A stretch of DNA of 64,000 bases. Source: Gnetum montanum (taxonomy: Eukaryota > Streptophyta > Gnetopsida > Gnetales > Gnetaceae). The first letter of the stretch is position 1; each line of letters begins with the position of its first letter. Positions 22,459-33,876 of the stretch are shown piece after piece. A program made the translations under genes and the position numbers. Under the pieces are notes generated by a model that had not been told where the DNA came from, did no database searches, and saw only the letters and a program-made list of their open reading frames with translations. Where the stretch lies: positions 230,514 to 294,513 of the forward strand of contig MNCI01008985.1 of NCBI GenBank assembly GCA_015680685.1, in the 5' to 3' direction.

Positions 22459-23125
22459 TTGATCATGGTCGTGATCACCAAGGAGGTGGTAGTAGGTACT
22501 ATGATGGTGCTGATTCTCCTTCCTCTTCCCCTTCGTCATCATCTTCTTCTTCTAGCTTTGATTGTGACTATAGAAGGCAAGACCATGATGGAGGTGATCA
22601 AAACGAATGAAATGACCAATGAGAATAAAATAACCAAAGGGACCGTCAGGATAGAAAAAATCAAGGGCATAGATGTTCAAGAGAGGCACATTACCATGAA
22701 GGTTAATAAAGTAGGTCACCAAAGAGGAGGACAAAGTAAGAAAAAGAGAAAGTGTAAATGAGTACAATCATGATCCTTCCATCCGTAAGAGGGATATTCG
22801 ATTTTGTGATAGTGAGTATTAGTCTATATTTGATGAAGGGATGCATAAGAAAGCCTTGCCACTACAAATATTCCAATTTGAACTTACAAACAAGGTTGAC
22901 CAGTTAAGGAACTCAATGGATAATAGATTTCAAGTTGTTCTCAAAATTGTTGAGGAGTCTAAAGAACAAAGTAGTGAGCATGAGTGTAAGAGGTGCAAGG
23001 AAGTTGAACATGTATATTACAAAGGTAAGGGCAAGATTTCGGAAATAGAAGAGGTTGTAGATAGTGACTTAGATGATGGTCATGGATGTGACATCTGTTA
23101 GTGCGAACATCCTAAGGCATGTTGC
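22459..23125 (+). pseudogene. Gag remnant without capsid domain, plus copy
   Basis: Ser-rich block (DSPSSSPSSSSSSSS, about 22508-22555), then a broken charged linker, RDIRFCDSEY near 22795, an open coiled-coil-like stretch 22841-23098 (LPLQIFQFELTNKVDQLRNS, EESKEQSSEHECKRCKEVEH), and a zinc knuckle at about 23089-23128 read as CDIC-stop-CEHPKACC. As in the minus copy, the capsid domain found in the relative at 18430-19000 is missing. Confidence 0.65.
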
Positions 23126-23335
23126 CCCATTATGTCACATCTATAAGAGTTTGGGATGTATGCCTTACATTCATGACTTACACAAAGGTAGACATCCAGA
23201 AGGTTACCTTATCCTCAAGGTAATCTTAGGTAGTTCCACCAAAAATAACCATATTATCCAAGTGGAGCTTCATCATAACCATATGAATAGTATAAACAAT
23301 GGCAACAACCACAATCATGGGTGCTAGCATTGTCT

Positions 23336-23594
23336 NNNNNNNNNNNNNNNNNNNNNNNNNNNNNNNNNNNNNNNNNNNNNNNNNNNNNNNNNNNNNNNNN
23401 NNNNNNNNNNNNNNNNNNNNNNNNNNNNNNNNNNNNNNNNNNNNNNNNNNNNNNNNNNNNNNNNNNNNNNNNNNNNNNNNNNNNNNNNNNNNNNNNNNNN
23501 NNNNNNNNNNNNNNNNNNNNNNNNNNNNNNNNNNNNNNNNNNNNNNNNNNNNNNNNNNNNNNNNNNNNNNNNNNNNNNNNNNNNNNNNNNNNNN
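23336..23594. other. Assembly gap of 259 N
   Basis: The homologous interval in the minus copy (15117-15653) is 537 bp, so the N run probably understates the missing sequence unless this copy carries a deletion. Confidence 0.99.
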
Positions 23595-24001
23595 AAATTG
23601 CTAGGAATGAATTGTGCAAAGTTCCTCTCAATTCAAGTTCTTGTATTAATTTGATTTCTCATGAGATGTACACTACTTGGAACTTTCCTCCTCTCAAGAA
23701 GATCAACATCAAATTGGAATTGGAAAACTAGTCTATCACTATTCCATTGGAACTAGTAAAAGACATTGTAAACACTATTTGTGGGTGGTCTTATCTTACT
23801 GACTTCTTGGTAATCAAAGTGGAGAACTACAAAGGGGACTTCCCAATCATTATGGGAAGGGCATGGCTAAGCACCATCGATGCAAAAATGGACATAAAAG
23901 ATCTTTCCTTCGAGATATCTAAAGAAAATGCATTTGGAAAGATCAAGAATAAGAGAGTTCCATGCATTGTGTACAATCATATAAGGTGCAATTATGTGTA
24001 G
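23595..24001 (+). pseudogene. Retropepsin, Athila-like, plus copy
   Basis: IARNELCKVPLNSSSCINL, HEMYTTWNFPPLKKINIKL, TAG at 23729-23731, then 23747-24001 open with LVKDIVNTICGWSYLTDFLV, GDFPIIMGRAWLSTIDAKMD. The expected D-[ST]-G active site reads Asn-Ser-Ser-Ser. The enzyme would cleave the Gag-Pol polyprotein; this copy is inactive. Confidence 0.75.
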
Positions 24002-24299
24002 AAACATTGTGCCATAAAGCAAGCATCTATCTCTACATGCAAACAATATGCCCTAGAAGCAAAAATTCAAAGGTGTTTGTACGTAATAGCCACAAAACAG
24101 AAGGGTACCTAGTGACTGACTATTGATTTAGAAAGTAGCACACTTTGCATGGAACCAATTGAGAGCCTGACATGTGCATATGTCACAAGCATGGATGAAC
24201 TAGAGTAAGTTCATCACCAACTCTTTGACAATACAGTTGATGATACCCACTGGGAAGAGTTGGAAATTCTTGACAAATTTAAGCAAGACCCCCTTGAAC

Positions 24300-25080
24300 T
24301 AAAAAAATTACTAACCAAAATGGAATATGTATTTTTGAAAAATAAGAATCTTATCATAAACAATGAAAATATTACTCTAGAACAAAAAAAATGCTATTGA
24401 AAGTAGTTGAAAGATGGTCAGTAGCTTTTGCTTGGTTATATCTTGAACTCACATGGATTGATCCTAGGATATGCCAACATCGCATTTACACCGACCTAGC
24501 CATGAAGCCAAAATGACAACCATAGAAGTGGTTGAATTCTAAATTGAAGTAAATCGTCAAGGAGGAAATTGAGCAACTCCTAAAGGTTGGTTTCATCTAT
24601 CCCATTGTATATAGTAAGTGGGTTAGCCCACTTGTAATTATGCCAAAGAAAGATGGAAAGTGGTAGGTTTGCATTGACTTTAGGTTGCTGAATATGGAAA
24701 TATTCAAAGAGCATTTTATATTGCCATTTATGGACCATGTGCTTGACACCATATCTGAGCATTGCTATTACAGCTTTCTAAATGGTTATAGTGGTTATAA
24801 AAAAATTCAAATTGCACCATATGACTAAGCAAAAATAACATTCATAAGTCCCTAGGGGACTTTTGCATATCATAAGATGTTGTTTGGTCTATGCAATGCT
24901 CTTGACACATTCCAATACCTGATCCTAAGTATTTTTCAACAATAGATCGATAGTGGTGTCGAAGTCTTCATAGATGACTTCTCTACCTATGGAGCTACAT
25001 TTGAGCAAGCCTTGGACTACCTTAAGCAAGTGCTGAAATGGTGTGTTGAAACCAACTTGCAGCTTAATTAGTGAAAATCC
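24300..25080 (+). pseudogene. Reverse transcriptase, Athila-like, plus copy
   Basis: Ordered RT blocks: SKWVSPLVIMPKKDGKW (about 24615), CIDFRLLNMEIFKEHFILPF, EHCYYSFLNGYSGY, PYD-stop-AKITFISP (TAA 24826-24828), GTFAYHKMLFGLCNALDTFQ and the catalytic FIDDFSTYG (about 24967). A stop after DGKW and the TAG near 25069 are additional breaks. Residues of the active-site Asp pair are kept, but the frame is not continuous. Confidence 0.8.
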
Positions 25081-25086
25081 ACCTCA

Positions 25087-25992
25087 TGGCCTAAGAGGGA
25101 ATTGTATTGGGGCACAAAATCTCACAAGCAGGAATTGAGATAGACCCTCAGAAAATAAGGGTCATCCAAGGAATAACTTGCCAACCAGAAATAATTAAAG
25201 ATATTCGATCATTCCTTGGACATACTAGCTACTATCAACGATTAATAGAAAATTTCTTTAAGATTGTAAAATCATTAGTTAAGCTAACAAAGAAAGATTT
25301 TTATGTTATCTGGACCATAGAATGTGAGAAAGCATTGCAGCAACTGAAAGAGAAGCTTGTAGAAACTCTAATCCTATAAGCATCCAATTGGTTCAAACCA
25401 TTCCATATCATGATGGATGCATCAAATTATGCCTTGGAAGCTATTCTGATGTGGTTAGATAACAAGAAATGTCCATATTACATTCACTACATTAGCCAAA
25501 GCATTATGGGTGCACAACTAAACTACACTACCATAGAGAAAGAATTGATGGCGGTGGTGTTTGCTCTAGAAAAGTTCAAATACAATGCACTTGGATATAA
25601 GGTGTTTATGCATACTAATCATAGTATCATTTACTTCCTAATGAACAAGCCAATGGTAAGCCCCTATGTTATACGGTGGCTGGTGACCTTGTAAGAATTT
25701 GATCTTACAATGGTAGATTGAAAGGGCACTGAGAATGTGGTCACTGATTACTGGTCTCGGTTGCGATGGGTCAGCAAAGAGGAAGAGAGCCCATTATTTG
25801 ATACATTTCTTCATGAACTCCTTTTGTCGAGGTTATAATCGAACAATTTCATAATGAGCCAGAATGATATGATAACATTCTCACCTATCTTCTCACTCAG
25901 AAGGTGCCACAAGGGTTGAACCACTGGAAGAAACAAAAATTTCTTCACCAGGTAAAGTACTTCATGGAGATCAAGAGACACCTCTACAAGGT
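25087..25992 (+). pseudogene. RNase H and connector, Athila-like, plus copy; no integrase follows
   Basis: Open stretch 25107-25376: GHKISQAGIEIDPQKIRVIQ, RSFLGHTSYYQRLIENF. Second stretch 25410-25691: MMDASNYALEAILMWLD, TTIEKELMAVVFALEKF, MHTNHSIIYFLMNKP, YVIRWLVTL. Then stop, EFDLTMVD, GTENVVTDY, and the connector NILTYLLTQKVPQGLNHWKK ending at RHLYKV (25992). An Athila element would continue into the HHCC and core of integrase. Here sequence homology to the family stops, at the same base as in the minus copy. Confidence 0.8.
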
Positions 25993-26279
25993 TGGTTATA
26001 ACCACTATAGTAGTTAGCTATAACTACCATATAAATTAATGAGAATTAATTACAACCACCATGGTAGTTAGTTATAACTATCATGGATAAAAGTTATAAT
26101 TGACAAGTATTTTATCCATATAGGACATTAAACAATTGTCCCAAAAATTTCCTTTTTTTTAAATAATAAATTTTTATTTTATCTTAAATGATGAAAGTGG
26201 TATGTATCTCTTACATTAACTTCCTGTTTGGTCAATATAGATATAAACTTGATAGTCATGTAATAGTCATCTAATCATG
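25993..26279. repeat. Short dyad repeats AACCAYYATRGTAGTTAG
   Basis: AACCACTATAGTAGTTAGCTATAACTACCAT-type sequence at about 26001-26031 recurs at about 26054-26090 as AACCACCATGGTAGTTAG...TATAACTATCAT. Each unit is itself partly self-complementary. The rest of the interval is A+T-rich without features. Confidence 0.5.
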
Positions 26280-26670
26280 GAATTCCATGTAGGCTGTGTT
26301 ATATTCTGCAATCCATCAAACATGATTTTTTCTTTAGTCACACATCCACATCTGGCATACATGCTGACAAGGTCGCTTCCCACATAGTAATATTGACTTA
26401 ATCCAAACTTGAGACTCAAGGCATGGGTTTGCCTGTCCTAGCCCAATGAAGTAATCACTATAGACACTGTATAATCATTAGGCTTAAACGTACATTTAAG
26501 CCCTTGGAAAATCATCTAAAAGCATCATCATCCTGACCCTTGAGCATGTATCTAGTGATTAGTTCGCTCCATGTCATTACATTCCACTCATGCATTTTGT
26601 CAAACATCTGGCTAGAATCATCCATAACCCTATTTTTCAGATGCAAGATCACTAAATTCTGAAGCTACTT
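26280..26670 (-). pseudogene. Pentatricopeptide-repeat (PLS-type PPR) protein fragment
   Basis: Minus-strand reading, with one stop and at least two frameshifts: NLVILHLKNRVMDDSSQMFD, KMHEWNVMTWSELITRYMLK, GQDDDAFR-stop-F, then KPNDYTVSIVITSLG, QTHALSLKFGLSQYYYVGSD, LVSMYARCGCV, KIMFDGLQNITQPTWNSMI. The spacing of L-x-x-MY-x-[RK]-CG, x-MFD, W-N-x-MI and KPN-x-x-T matches two to three P/L/S repeats of plant organellar RNA-binding PPR proteins. No other PPR repeats were found on either side, so this is an isolated relic. Confidence 0.7.
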
Positions 26671-27540
26671 TGAGAGTGCTAGTGAATGTGAACTAGTTTA
26701 GCTTCATGTAGGCTCTATGCATCCACCAAAATTAGACTAAAAAATAGCCCCAAACTTTAATTTGCAATGAAACATAGTTGTTGCATTCACTCTCTATTAT
26801 ACTCCATGAATGCAATTTTTTAGTGTGTTCTCATGTTTTTGGTGAATGCTCTTATTCTTCCATTTGAATTCCAGTAAGAGAGTGATGAAATGAAATGTTG
26901 TGGTTGATGAAATGGCTAACATAACAACAAAGAGCAAAGCTTAGAAGTAGCACATGCTGGGCAACTAACACACTATGTCTTCTCTTTTTACGGATACATT
27001 CTAGTGAGGAAACTTGAGAACTATTAGATTATGATTCTTGAGAAAGTCATGAAATTAATCATTTAAATGTTGTGTTATAGTTTCTACTCATGACACCAAG
27101 ATGGATAATTCCCTTTAAATGTAGCTACAATATCTAGCATATGCAATTCCAACTTCATGGTTAGTTTACTATTCTAGAATTCTTCATGGGAAAGAGCATA
27201 ATCCTCCCTAAACAATTTCAGTTCATTAGGATTCTATACCTCACCATTTGCAAATAAGTCCACCATTGCCTTGCTCCTTAGTTCAAGAGCTAAGCTATTC
27301 ATAGCCTGTAGAATTTTTAATAGCAGTAAATATATTGTATGTGAAGTTTATCCTTGTTTTCTTAAATTTACATGATAATTAAATGGCCAACAATTACATG
27401 CTTTCTATAATGGTGCCAGCCTCAGGATTTTTGTTTGAGGCTTTTCCACTGATTTCTTATCTTCAAAACATTTCCCAAACACTCATCTGTCCGTAACCTT
27501 AAAGCTACATGTTTGATTTTAAATTTTCCATAATAAATTA
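26671..27540. other. No gene recognised
   Basis: Mixed-composition sequence without a family match. The part next to 26670 may be further decayed PPR coding sequence. Confidence 0.3.
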
Positions 27541-27684
27541 TTTTAAAAATTCAATGTAAAATGTTTGGGTGTTACAAGTAGATCATATCTCTGTCAAATC
27601 GATATAGAATTGTTTTAAAAATTCAATGTAAAATATTTGGATGTTATAATTAGATCATCTCTTTTTTAAATCAGCACAAAATGG
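27541..27684. repeat. Tandem duplication, 2 x 72 bp
   Basis: TTTTAAAAATTCAATGTAAA begins at 27541 and again at 27613, each followed by ATRTTTGGRTGTTAYAA-TAGATCAT. The copies differ at several positions, so it is old. Confidence 0.85.
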
Positions 27685-28062
27685 AAGATAAATGGAATCC
27701 TTTTTCAATCATAAAGGTTTCTTCATTAAATGGCCTAAATGTGCCAATAGCAACATGTGCACCTTGTTCAATGACACTGATTAGACATATTCAGTGGTCA
27801 TAAGGATCCTCAATGACATAGCCTTTTCTTTCCAGTGACTAAGCAGTCTTCTGGGATTCTAAATCTTACATCATAAGATGTGGACCCATCACCTATTCGT
27901 AGATAATGCAAGAGCATCAATTGGTCTCTTAAAGATCTAATGTGTGGCTTTATGGACCAGATGTTCTTTAAGGTAATTTATTTTTTTGATAGCATAGGGA
28001 TGCTCTATGACATAGCAATTGCAACCATGCTTGCTGCAATGCTAGGAAGGATCACATGAGAT

Positions 28063-28551
28063 TCACTTGTAATGTGTCTTTCCAATTGCATCTTTCCTGC
28101 CAATTTTAAGGTGGAGGCCTTGAAAAACCAACCTAGCATCAATGGTAGTCAGCTTGGCTCTTCCCATGATGATAGAAAGGCTATCTCCCATCTTATTTTT
28201 TGGTTTAATCACCAATAAATTAACAAGGAATGACCATTTCACCAAAGTATTCATAACATAATTCACCTATCTCGCAAGGTATGTATAAGATTAGTATGTT
28301 AGCTCTAGTATGACATTAGTACTCTTGAGGAAGTGAAGTCTCCAATCAAGGTATTGTTGCAATGAAATAATATTAACTCTTGAACCAAAGACACACAAAG
28401 CTAGGAGATAACCTTTCTCACCAATTTGGATCTCCATCATGGGACTACTACAATTGATCTTATTTTTAGGTAGATGGAATTTTCTTACTACCCACATGAC
28501 CACCTTAGTCATTGTAATTATTACAATGCCATTACTACCAAGTTTCATCAC
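28063..28551 (-). pseudogene. Retropepsin of a third, older Athila-like element
   Basis: Minus strand: EIQIGEKGYLLALCVFGSRV, NIISLQQYLDWRLHFLKSTN, VILELTY, stop, then VMNTLVKWSFLVNLLVIKPK, GDSLSIIMGRAKLTTIDARL. The order matches the proteases at 14680-15110 and 23595-24001. The active site reads V-F-G-S where D-[FT]-G-S is expected. A degenerate continuation toward 27700 (CYVIEHPYAIKKINYL) may be the protease-RT linker. No RT was recognised further along. Confidence 0.65.
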
Positions 28552-29380
28552 ATCTAAATAGTTAGAAATATTTGAAGAACCCTTCCTTGGAGTGGATGGA
28601 TTTCTCTAATAGCACTCATGGAATGATATAGGGACCTCTTAAATTTGGACTCCTATTCTATTGGAAGAATTATCCTCTCCACATGAAGAATAGGATGAGG
28701 TAGATCCAATCCCATGGTGCTCATATCTAGGCTTACAAAAAAATCTCTTGCTATGGGATCTCGAATTTCTCTCTCCAACTAAGTTGATATGAGCTTGGTA
28801 ATATTTCCCAGCAACATAGATGGAAGCATTATTAACATAGTGGGAAATAGTACAAGATTTGGATTTCCTTAATTGTGGTTGATTGGGGATTCCACCTTGA
28901 ATGGAATTGAAGTTGTTGTTGATAATGAGAAGCTTGCAAGATAGGATTAATTAAATAAGGATTTGGAGAAAATGAAATTTGTTGTTTCATTGGAAAATTC
29001 CATGGAGCAACACCCTAAGTATTTAGAGCTATTCATTGCTTGTACTTCTGTATCACTTGCAAGTACACACCTCCAAGATAATATGATGTATTATAAAAGG
29101 GAGTCCTCCATATTTACCTCCTAATGAACTTAGGATTCAAGGAAATTCCATCTCATACCATTTGACTAATTATGTGGGCCATGACTAGGTAGCACTACGA
29201 GTTATGAGGATTTACACAATATTCGTAAGGATCCTTATTATTGGAGAATGAGGAAGTTGTATCTAAATCTTCTTTTACACCCTTAGAGAAAGAGAGCTTC
29301 TTCTTACCTTCACCTTACTACTCTTTTCTATGTCCAAGTGATGCAACTTGTTTTTTTTTTTTTTTTTGCTTCAACTGCTC
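28552..29380. other. Degenerate gag-pol linker, minus-strand element
   Basis: Sits between the protease and gag of the third Athila-like element. It contains a T17-type homopolymer near 29350. No domain recognised. Confidence 0.35.
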
Positions 29381-30720
29381 TACCCTCAATGTCCTTGAGG
29401 GTAATGGTCATTTTCTTGTCCATCACATTCCAAACTTAGTTCACTTGGTGGGCCAAGTCTGCCAAACTCTTAAGAGTTATAACTTACTCATGTTCCAAGG
29501 CCTCAATAGAAAAGGAAGTTTTGACTATACCTTCAATGATTCTAGCTTCCTTTGTATGCATGGAATCATGGTTATACTTCTCTAAAGATTATCATTTTCT
29601 TCATTCTCCTTCCATGCTAGCAATAGTGTTAAGAAGTACTTTGATTTGGGCCATGGACTTTTTGTGTACCTAGTACATTGCATACATATCTACTCACTCA
29701 CTTGTATCTTACCTTAGGTCTTCCATGATGTGCATGAACTACTTTCTCTGGCTAAGGCAATGGTTTAGATAGTAGTGGACAATTTTATGATATCTATCCA
29801 TGGTAATGTTTAGTGATTCATGGGTTTTTTGCCTTCTTCAAGCCATTTCCTTTTGGATGTTGAAAATGCAGGGATAGGTTTGAAATTTGATGTAGAAAGT
29901 TTTAATCATGTCTATCCATGCTTGAATTAATTTAGGTGGCAAAGATTAGTACTAGGTTTTTTCTTGTTCAATGAAGGTGCAAGGGAATAACCACAACTTC
30001 TACCAATCGTTAATGATTCCTTGTTGATAATAAGAATTATCAAATGCTTGCATATGAAGTTGGGGATCATCACTAGGATACCCTTTGTATAATGAAAAAT
30101 CAATCATGTTGATGTGTTTGATCCTGCTATCATGAACATGCTTCTTTGGAATGCAAACAACTATGTTAAGTTCATGATAATCACCCCAATCAAACAAGGG
30201 GGAACTATCATCAATGGATGGTCTTAATAGGTGGAGGTGCTAGAACTTGGGGAGAAGATCATCCTCATAGGTTCAAGATGCATTAGAATTGATAGCCTTC
30301 AACCATGGGCCTTCTTGGTGAAGTGGTCCTTTGTCTTTGATGTTTGCTTTCTCACCTCACTTCTCATCTAAGTGATAAGATGAAAAGCCATGATAGACCT
30401 TCTCATATACCATCTAATATTGAAGCTATTATCTCAAATGAGGCTTACAATCACTAAAATATAGCTTCAAAGCAACATAGAAGGTGCAAAATTTCTATAG
30501 CCCAAGGTTAATTAAGACCTCTTCTAGATCTATTTTTTTAGGTACAACTAGTTTCTTTGCAAAATTTCCATGAATCTTATCCATCTCCCTTGCTTTTCCT
30601 AATGATAAGTTAATAAAATTGGTGGCAAAGCTAGATCATTCACATGTTTGAATATAATAGAAGCATTTTTTCATTTTGGCACTTTTGTTGAGATCTTTGG
30701 TGGGCTCTTAACATCATCCA
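29381..30720 (-). pseudogene. Gag of the third Athila-like element
   Basis: Minus strand: KHVHDSRIKHINMIDFSLYK, GYPSDDPQLHMQAFDNSYYQ, QGIINDW and then, in shifted frames, KLWLFPCTFIE and MIKTFYIKFQTYPCIFN, followed by RYHKIVHYYLNHC. This is the retrotransposon-gag capsid signature in the same order as 18430-19000. Many stops interrupt it. It lies downstream of a primer-binding site at 30832-30851 on the same strand. Confidence 0.65.
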
Positions 30721-30831
30721 CCATTTTTCTTGTGTTCAAAACCTACATACAATGCTAAGAAACATACACTAGGTTTGAATAAAAATAAAAATAGAGATTG
30801 TACAAGTATTTCCAAGAAATTCACCAATACT

Positions 30832-30851
30832 TTCCCTAGCAATGATGCCAA
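30832..30851 (-). promoter_or_regulatory. Primer-binding site of the third Athila-like element
   Basis: Minus strand TTGGCATCATTGCTAGGGAA; the canonical tRNA-Asp-type site is TTGGCGCCGTTGCCGGGG. The differences are again mostly transitions. Confidence 0.6.
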
Positions 30852-31760
30852 TAGGGGTCTTGCCAATTTTGGACTAAGGGGTATATCATTCAAATTGCGG
30901 TGTAATTCAATTATAAGCTTCTAAGATGATGTTGAGTAGATTGCCAATGTGTTCAAAAAATAGAAAATATACTATAATACATATAATACAATTCAAACCT
31001 ATGTTACCATGGTGGAAAGAATTAAGGAATATTTATACTTTTATATTCTATGATTTTTATGTATTTTATAGTTATAAAGAATAAATGATAATAAACACAC
31101 ATGCATTGCAATCCCACCTAGGGATAGGGATAATGCTCACATGCACACTTATATGTGTTGCAATTCCTTAAGGCATAGGTGCAACACTACATATGAAATG
31201 TAATAAAATGACTCTTAGTTATAACCTTCATGGTCCATCACCATGCCATACAATTGTGACCTCTTTGGATAAGGTTAAATCATTACAGCTTATAAAAATG
31301 AGAATTAAATAAATATTTTTAGTATTTTAATGTTTTATGATGTTTTTGGTAGTTTAATGTTTAAGGCATCAATGGTAAAATGAGGAAAACCCAAGCTTTA
31401 TTTATTATGCAAACATTGGACTCCACATCAAGAAAACGGTTCCAAGCTATGTATGCATGGTAGCAGTATGATAAAGTCTAGTTGCATTTGTGAGACCGAT
31501 GACTCAAAACACTCATAAACAAGGAAGGAAATCAACTTACCCAAGGGAGGAAAAGCTCTTCACAAAATAAAATGCCACAAGCTCCAAGAAATGACTAAGT
31601 ATTAACTTGTTATTTTAAAAAAACTCAACTTAGGTATTTATAGTTTTCACATGGGAACAAAGAGGGTTCATCAGTGCTTGGGCACCAATGGAGGATCGTT
31701 AATGCCATGCAAGCCAACCTAGTCACACTACCAATAAAGATAAGCAATTGCAGCTAGGCA
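30852..31760 (-). mobile_element. Probable 5' LTR of the third Athila-like element
   Basis: Lies immediately upstream of the primer-binding site (minus sense) and has a CTATAAATACC TATA-like box near 31634. The LTR end reads CCCTA rather than the usual CA. The outer boundary is not defined and no partner LTR was seen. Confidence 0.4.
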
Positions 31761-32454
31761 GAGGGTGCATCAACACCACTACTTTGATGCCTAGGATGTG
31801 CTAATGTAGGATAGCAATGCACTATGTACACAACCCCTCCTCCCTATAGCCACAATCCACCACTTTGCATTTGGGATAAGCTGGAACTCAAAGGCACATA
31901 CTACAATGATCCTAGGAAATTTGAATGAAGCTAGAATCATCCTAAAAAGCATGGAATCGGGCATGAACCTTGGAGTGTGACACTAAAGGCAAGGATGCAT
32001 TATAGAGAACCAATAACCTCAACTAACATGCTAGACTATAAACACAGGATGCACAAAACACTTCCAAAAATCTAGGACTTACAATTAACATAAAAAGTAC
32101 CACTAGATGTCTCATCACTATAGGCTATGAAAATATCATCATGATGACATTATGCCTTCCTTCCTAGTAAAAACTATTAGAAAATCTTAGTTGTGACTAA
32201 AGCACAATCTTATCATAACCTACTCCCAGTTGCACTCAACATAAATTTCATGCAATAGTGATGAAAATACAACATATAAAACATGATGAACATTGAATTT
32301 ACATCCTAACATTGGTCCATGATACTCACACTCCCCCATAGAAGCATCCCTCGTTCCTAGCCCCCTATGCCTTGTAGATCAACAATGAAGTCTTTATAAT
32401 CTCTTAAGGGTATCAAGTCATATATAAACAGCATAACAAAACACATCATACCAA
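31761..32454. other. No gene recognised
   Basis: A+T-rich sequence between the LTR-like region and the inverted-repeat unit. Nothing assignable. Confidence 0.35.
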
Positions 32455-33876
32455 TGTTGATGCATAAAATTTGGATGCACCAACATCGGGAAGGAAAACT
32501 CATTTTAGGAGACTATTGCCTAGGGTGCCTCCCATATGGGTATGGAAACCAAGAATAGTCTCAGCTAGAGGGGGCTATGTGGCCTTTTGCAAACTATAAA
32601 CAAAAAAAAAGGAAATTTGGAATTTAAATTAAATTATTATCTCAAATACAATAAATAACTAACAAAAATAAATTTTCCTTAGTCCTGTTGATGTTGTCAA
32701 TCCATCATTACTGATGGTATCCACTACCAGGTAGCAAGACTACGACTGTCACCTGAAGAGGAGGAGAGAGAAAGATAAACTATTGTGGGTAGGTGCAGCC
32801 TCTTTGGTGCTACTGCTGTAGTTGATACAACGTGAGAGAGGAGGACTACCTACATGCCAAAGATGAGAGGAGGCAAAATAAAGACTGTTTGTCATTCTGC
32901 CAACCACCTGCACCGCTACTATCATCAGAGCCTTTGACATGCCTAACGCACAAGCGCACTATTAGCCACACATTATTGATTATGTAGTGGTGTGAACATG
33001 TCATAGGAACATCCTAGAGGGGAAGGGACCTAAAAAAAACTACCACAATTACAAGGGAGGACTACTGCAGCCCACCACATAGAAGAAGAAAATTACTACC
33101 TACAAATTTCCTAGCTACTCTAGGATCCCCCACTACTCTTTGGTGAAAGGGAGAGAGCTTGCTACTATCTATAGCTGCGTCATTGTTGGATGTGCCATTT
33201 TTGTGATTGTTGGCTCCTATCCCCCTATGCCCTTACCTAGGAGAAAAGGACAAATTTCTACAAATGGAAGAAGAGGAGGCTCGATATCCCCTTGCTAATC
33301 CGCTACTACTCAATGAAGAGAGATGCCCCCTTCTCAAGCCTTGCTAGATCCTCCCCGCTTTCATTGGGTAGCCTCGCTTTCTTTGACACACAGTAGCTAT
33401 AGTCAACATGTATGCATCAAAGGCACATCTAACGGTTTATGGTACATTGCCGCAACAAATGCAAAGGACAGTGGGTGATGGAAGATAGTAGATGTACTAG
33501 CAACAACTGACACATGACCATAAGCAACATGGAATCTAGCTTCTTCTCTCTCCCTCTTTTGGTGACTATGAGTAGTGTTGGCTATAGTGGCATCTATAAT
33601 GGACCAATGACATGAATGACATTAGCACTAGGACCAAGGGAAATTTTTTTTTTAATTAACTATGTGTTTTCATTAAGCCTTGGGATTCAAGACTATTGTT
33701 CTATTCAAACTTTCCTTGAATTTTAGTTTAATTTATTTTGTTGAAATGTCACATAGCCCTCTCTAGCTAAGACCATTCCCAGATTTCCATACCCATACAG
33801 GAGGTGCCCTAGGCAGTATTCTTCTAAGACGAGTTTTTTTCTCAGTATTGATGCATCCAAATTTTATGCATCAACA
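32455..33876. mobile_element. 1.42-kb unit with long terminal inverted repeats
   Basis: Starts TGTTGATGCATAAAATTTGG and ends with its complement (ATTTTATGCATCAACA). The arms are about 130-170 bp and diverged (left 32455-32620, right about 33715-33876). The outer about 125 bp of each arm is the same module that ends the LTRs at 43206, 47029 and 49702. The interior is less A+T-rich and has no recognised coding sequence. Either this is a foldback/MULE-like DNA element, or two LTR ends came together head-to-head. No convincing target duplication was found. Confidence 0.65.

Larger units (their letters stand above)
22376..25992 (+). mobile_element. Athila-like Ty3/gypsy block, plus copy
   Basis: Inverted copy of 12717-16615 with the same two endpoints, the same domain order and, by eye, very high identity (about 4 differences in 84 residues in the protease stretch). 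It contains an assembly gap at 23336-23594. Shared stops: TAG at 23729-23731 (protease) and TAA at 24826-24828 (RT). Some lesions are private, such as the TAG at the end of LQLN (about 25069), where the minus copy keeps Trp. Confidence 0.9.

Noticed and set aside
22459-22761. 100-codon plus-strand frame beginning MIMVVITKEV
   Set aside because: Another frame of the same bases reads the Ser-rich gag region shared with the related gag, so this is a shadow.
23254-23731. Frames of 100-136 codons made largely of X
   Set aside because: Artefacts of the N gap.
32749-32940. 63-codon minus-strand frame within the inverted-repeat unit as a transposase
   Set aside because: Too short, with no DDE or zinc-finger motif.
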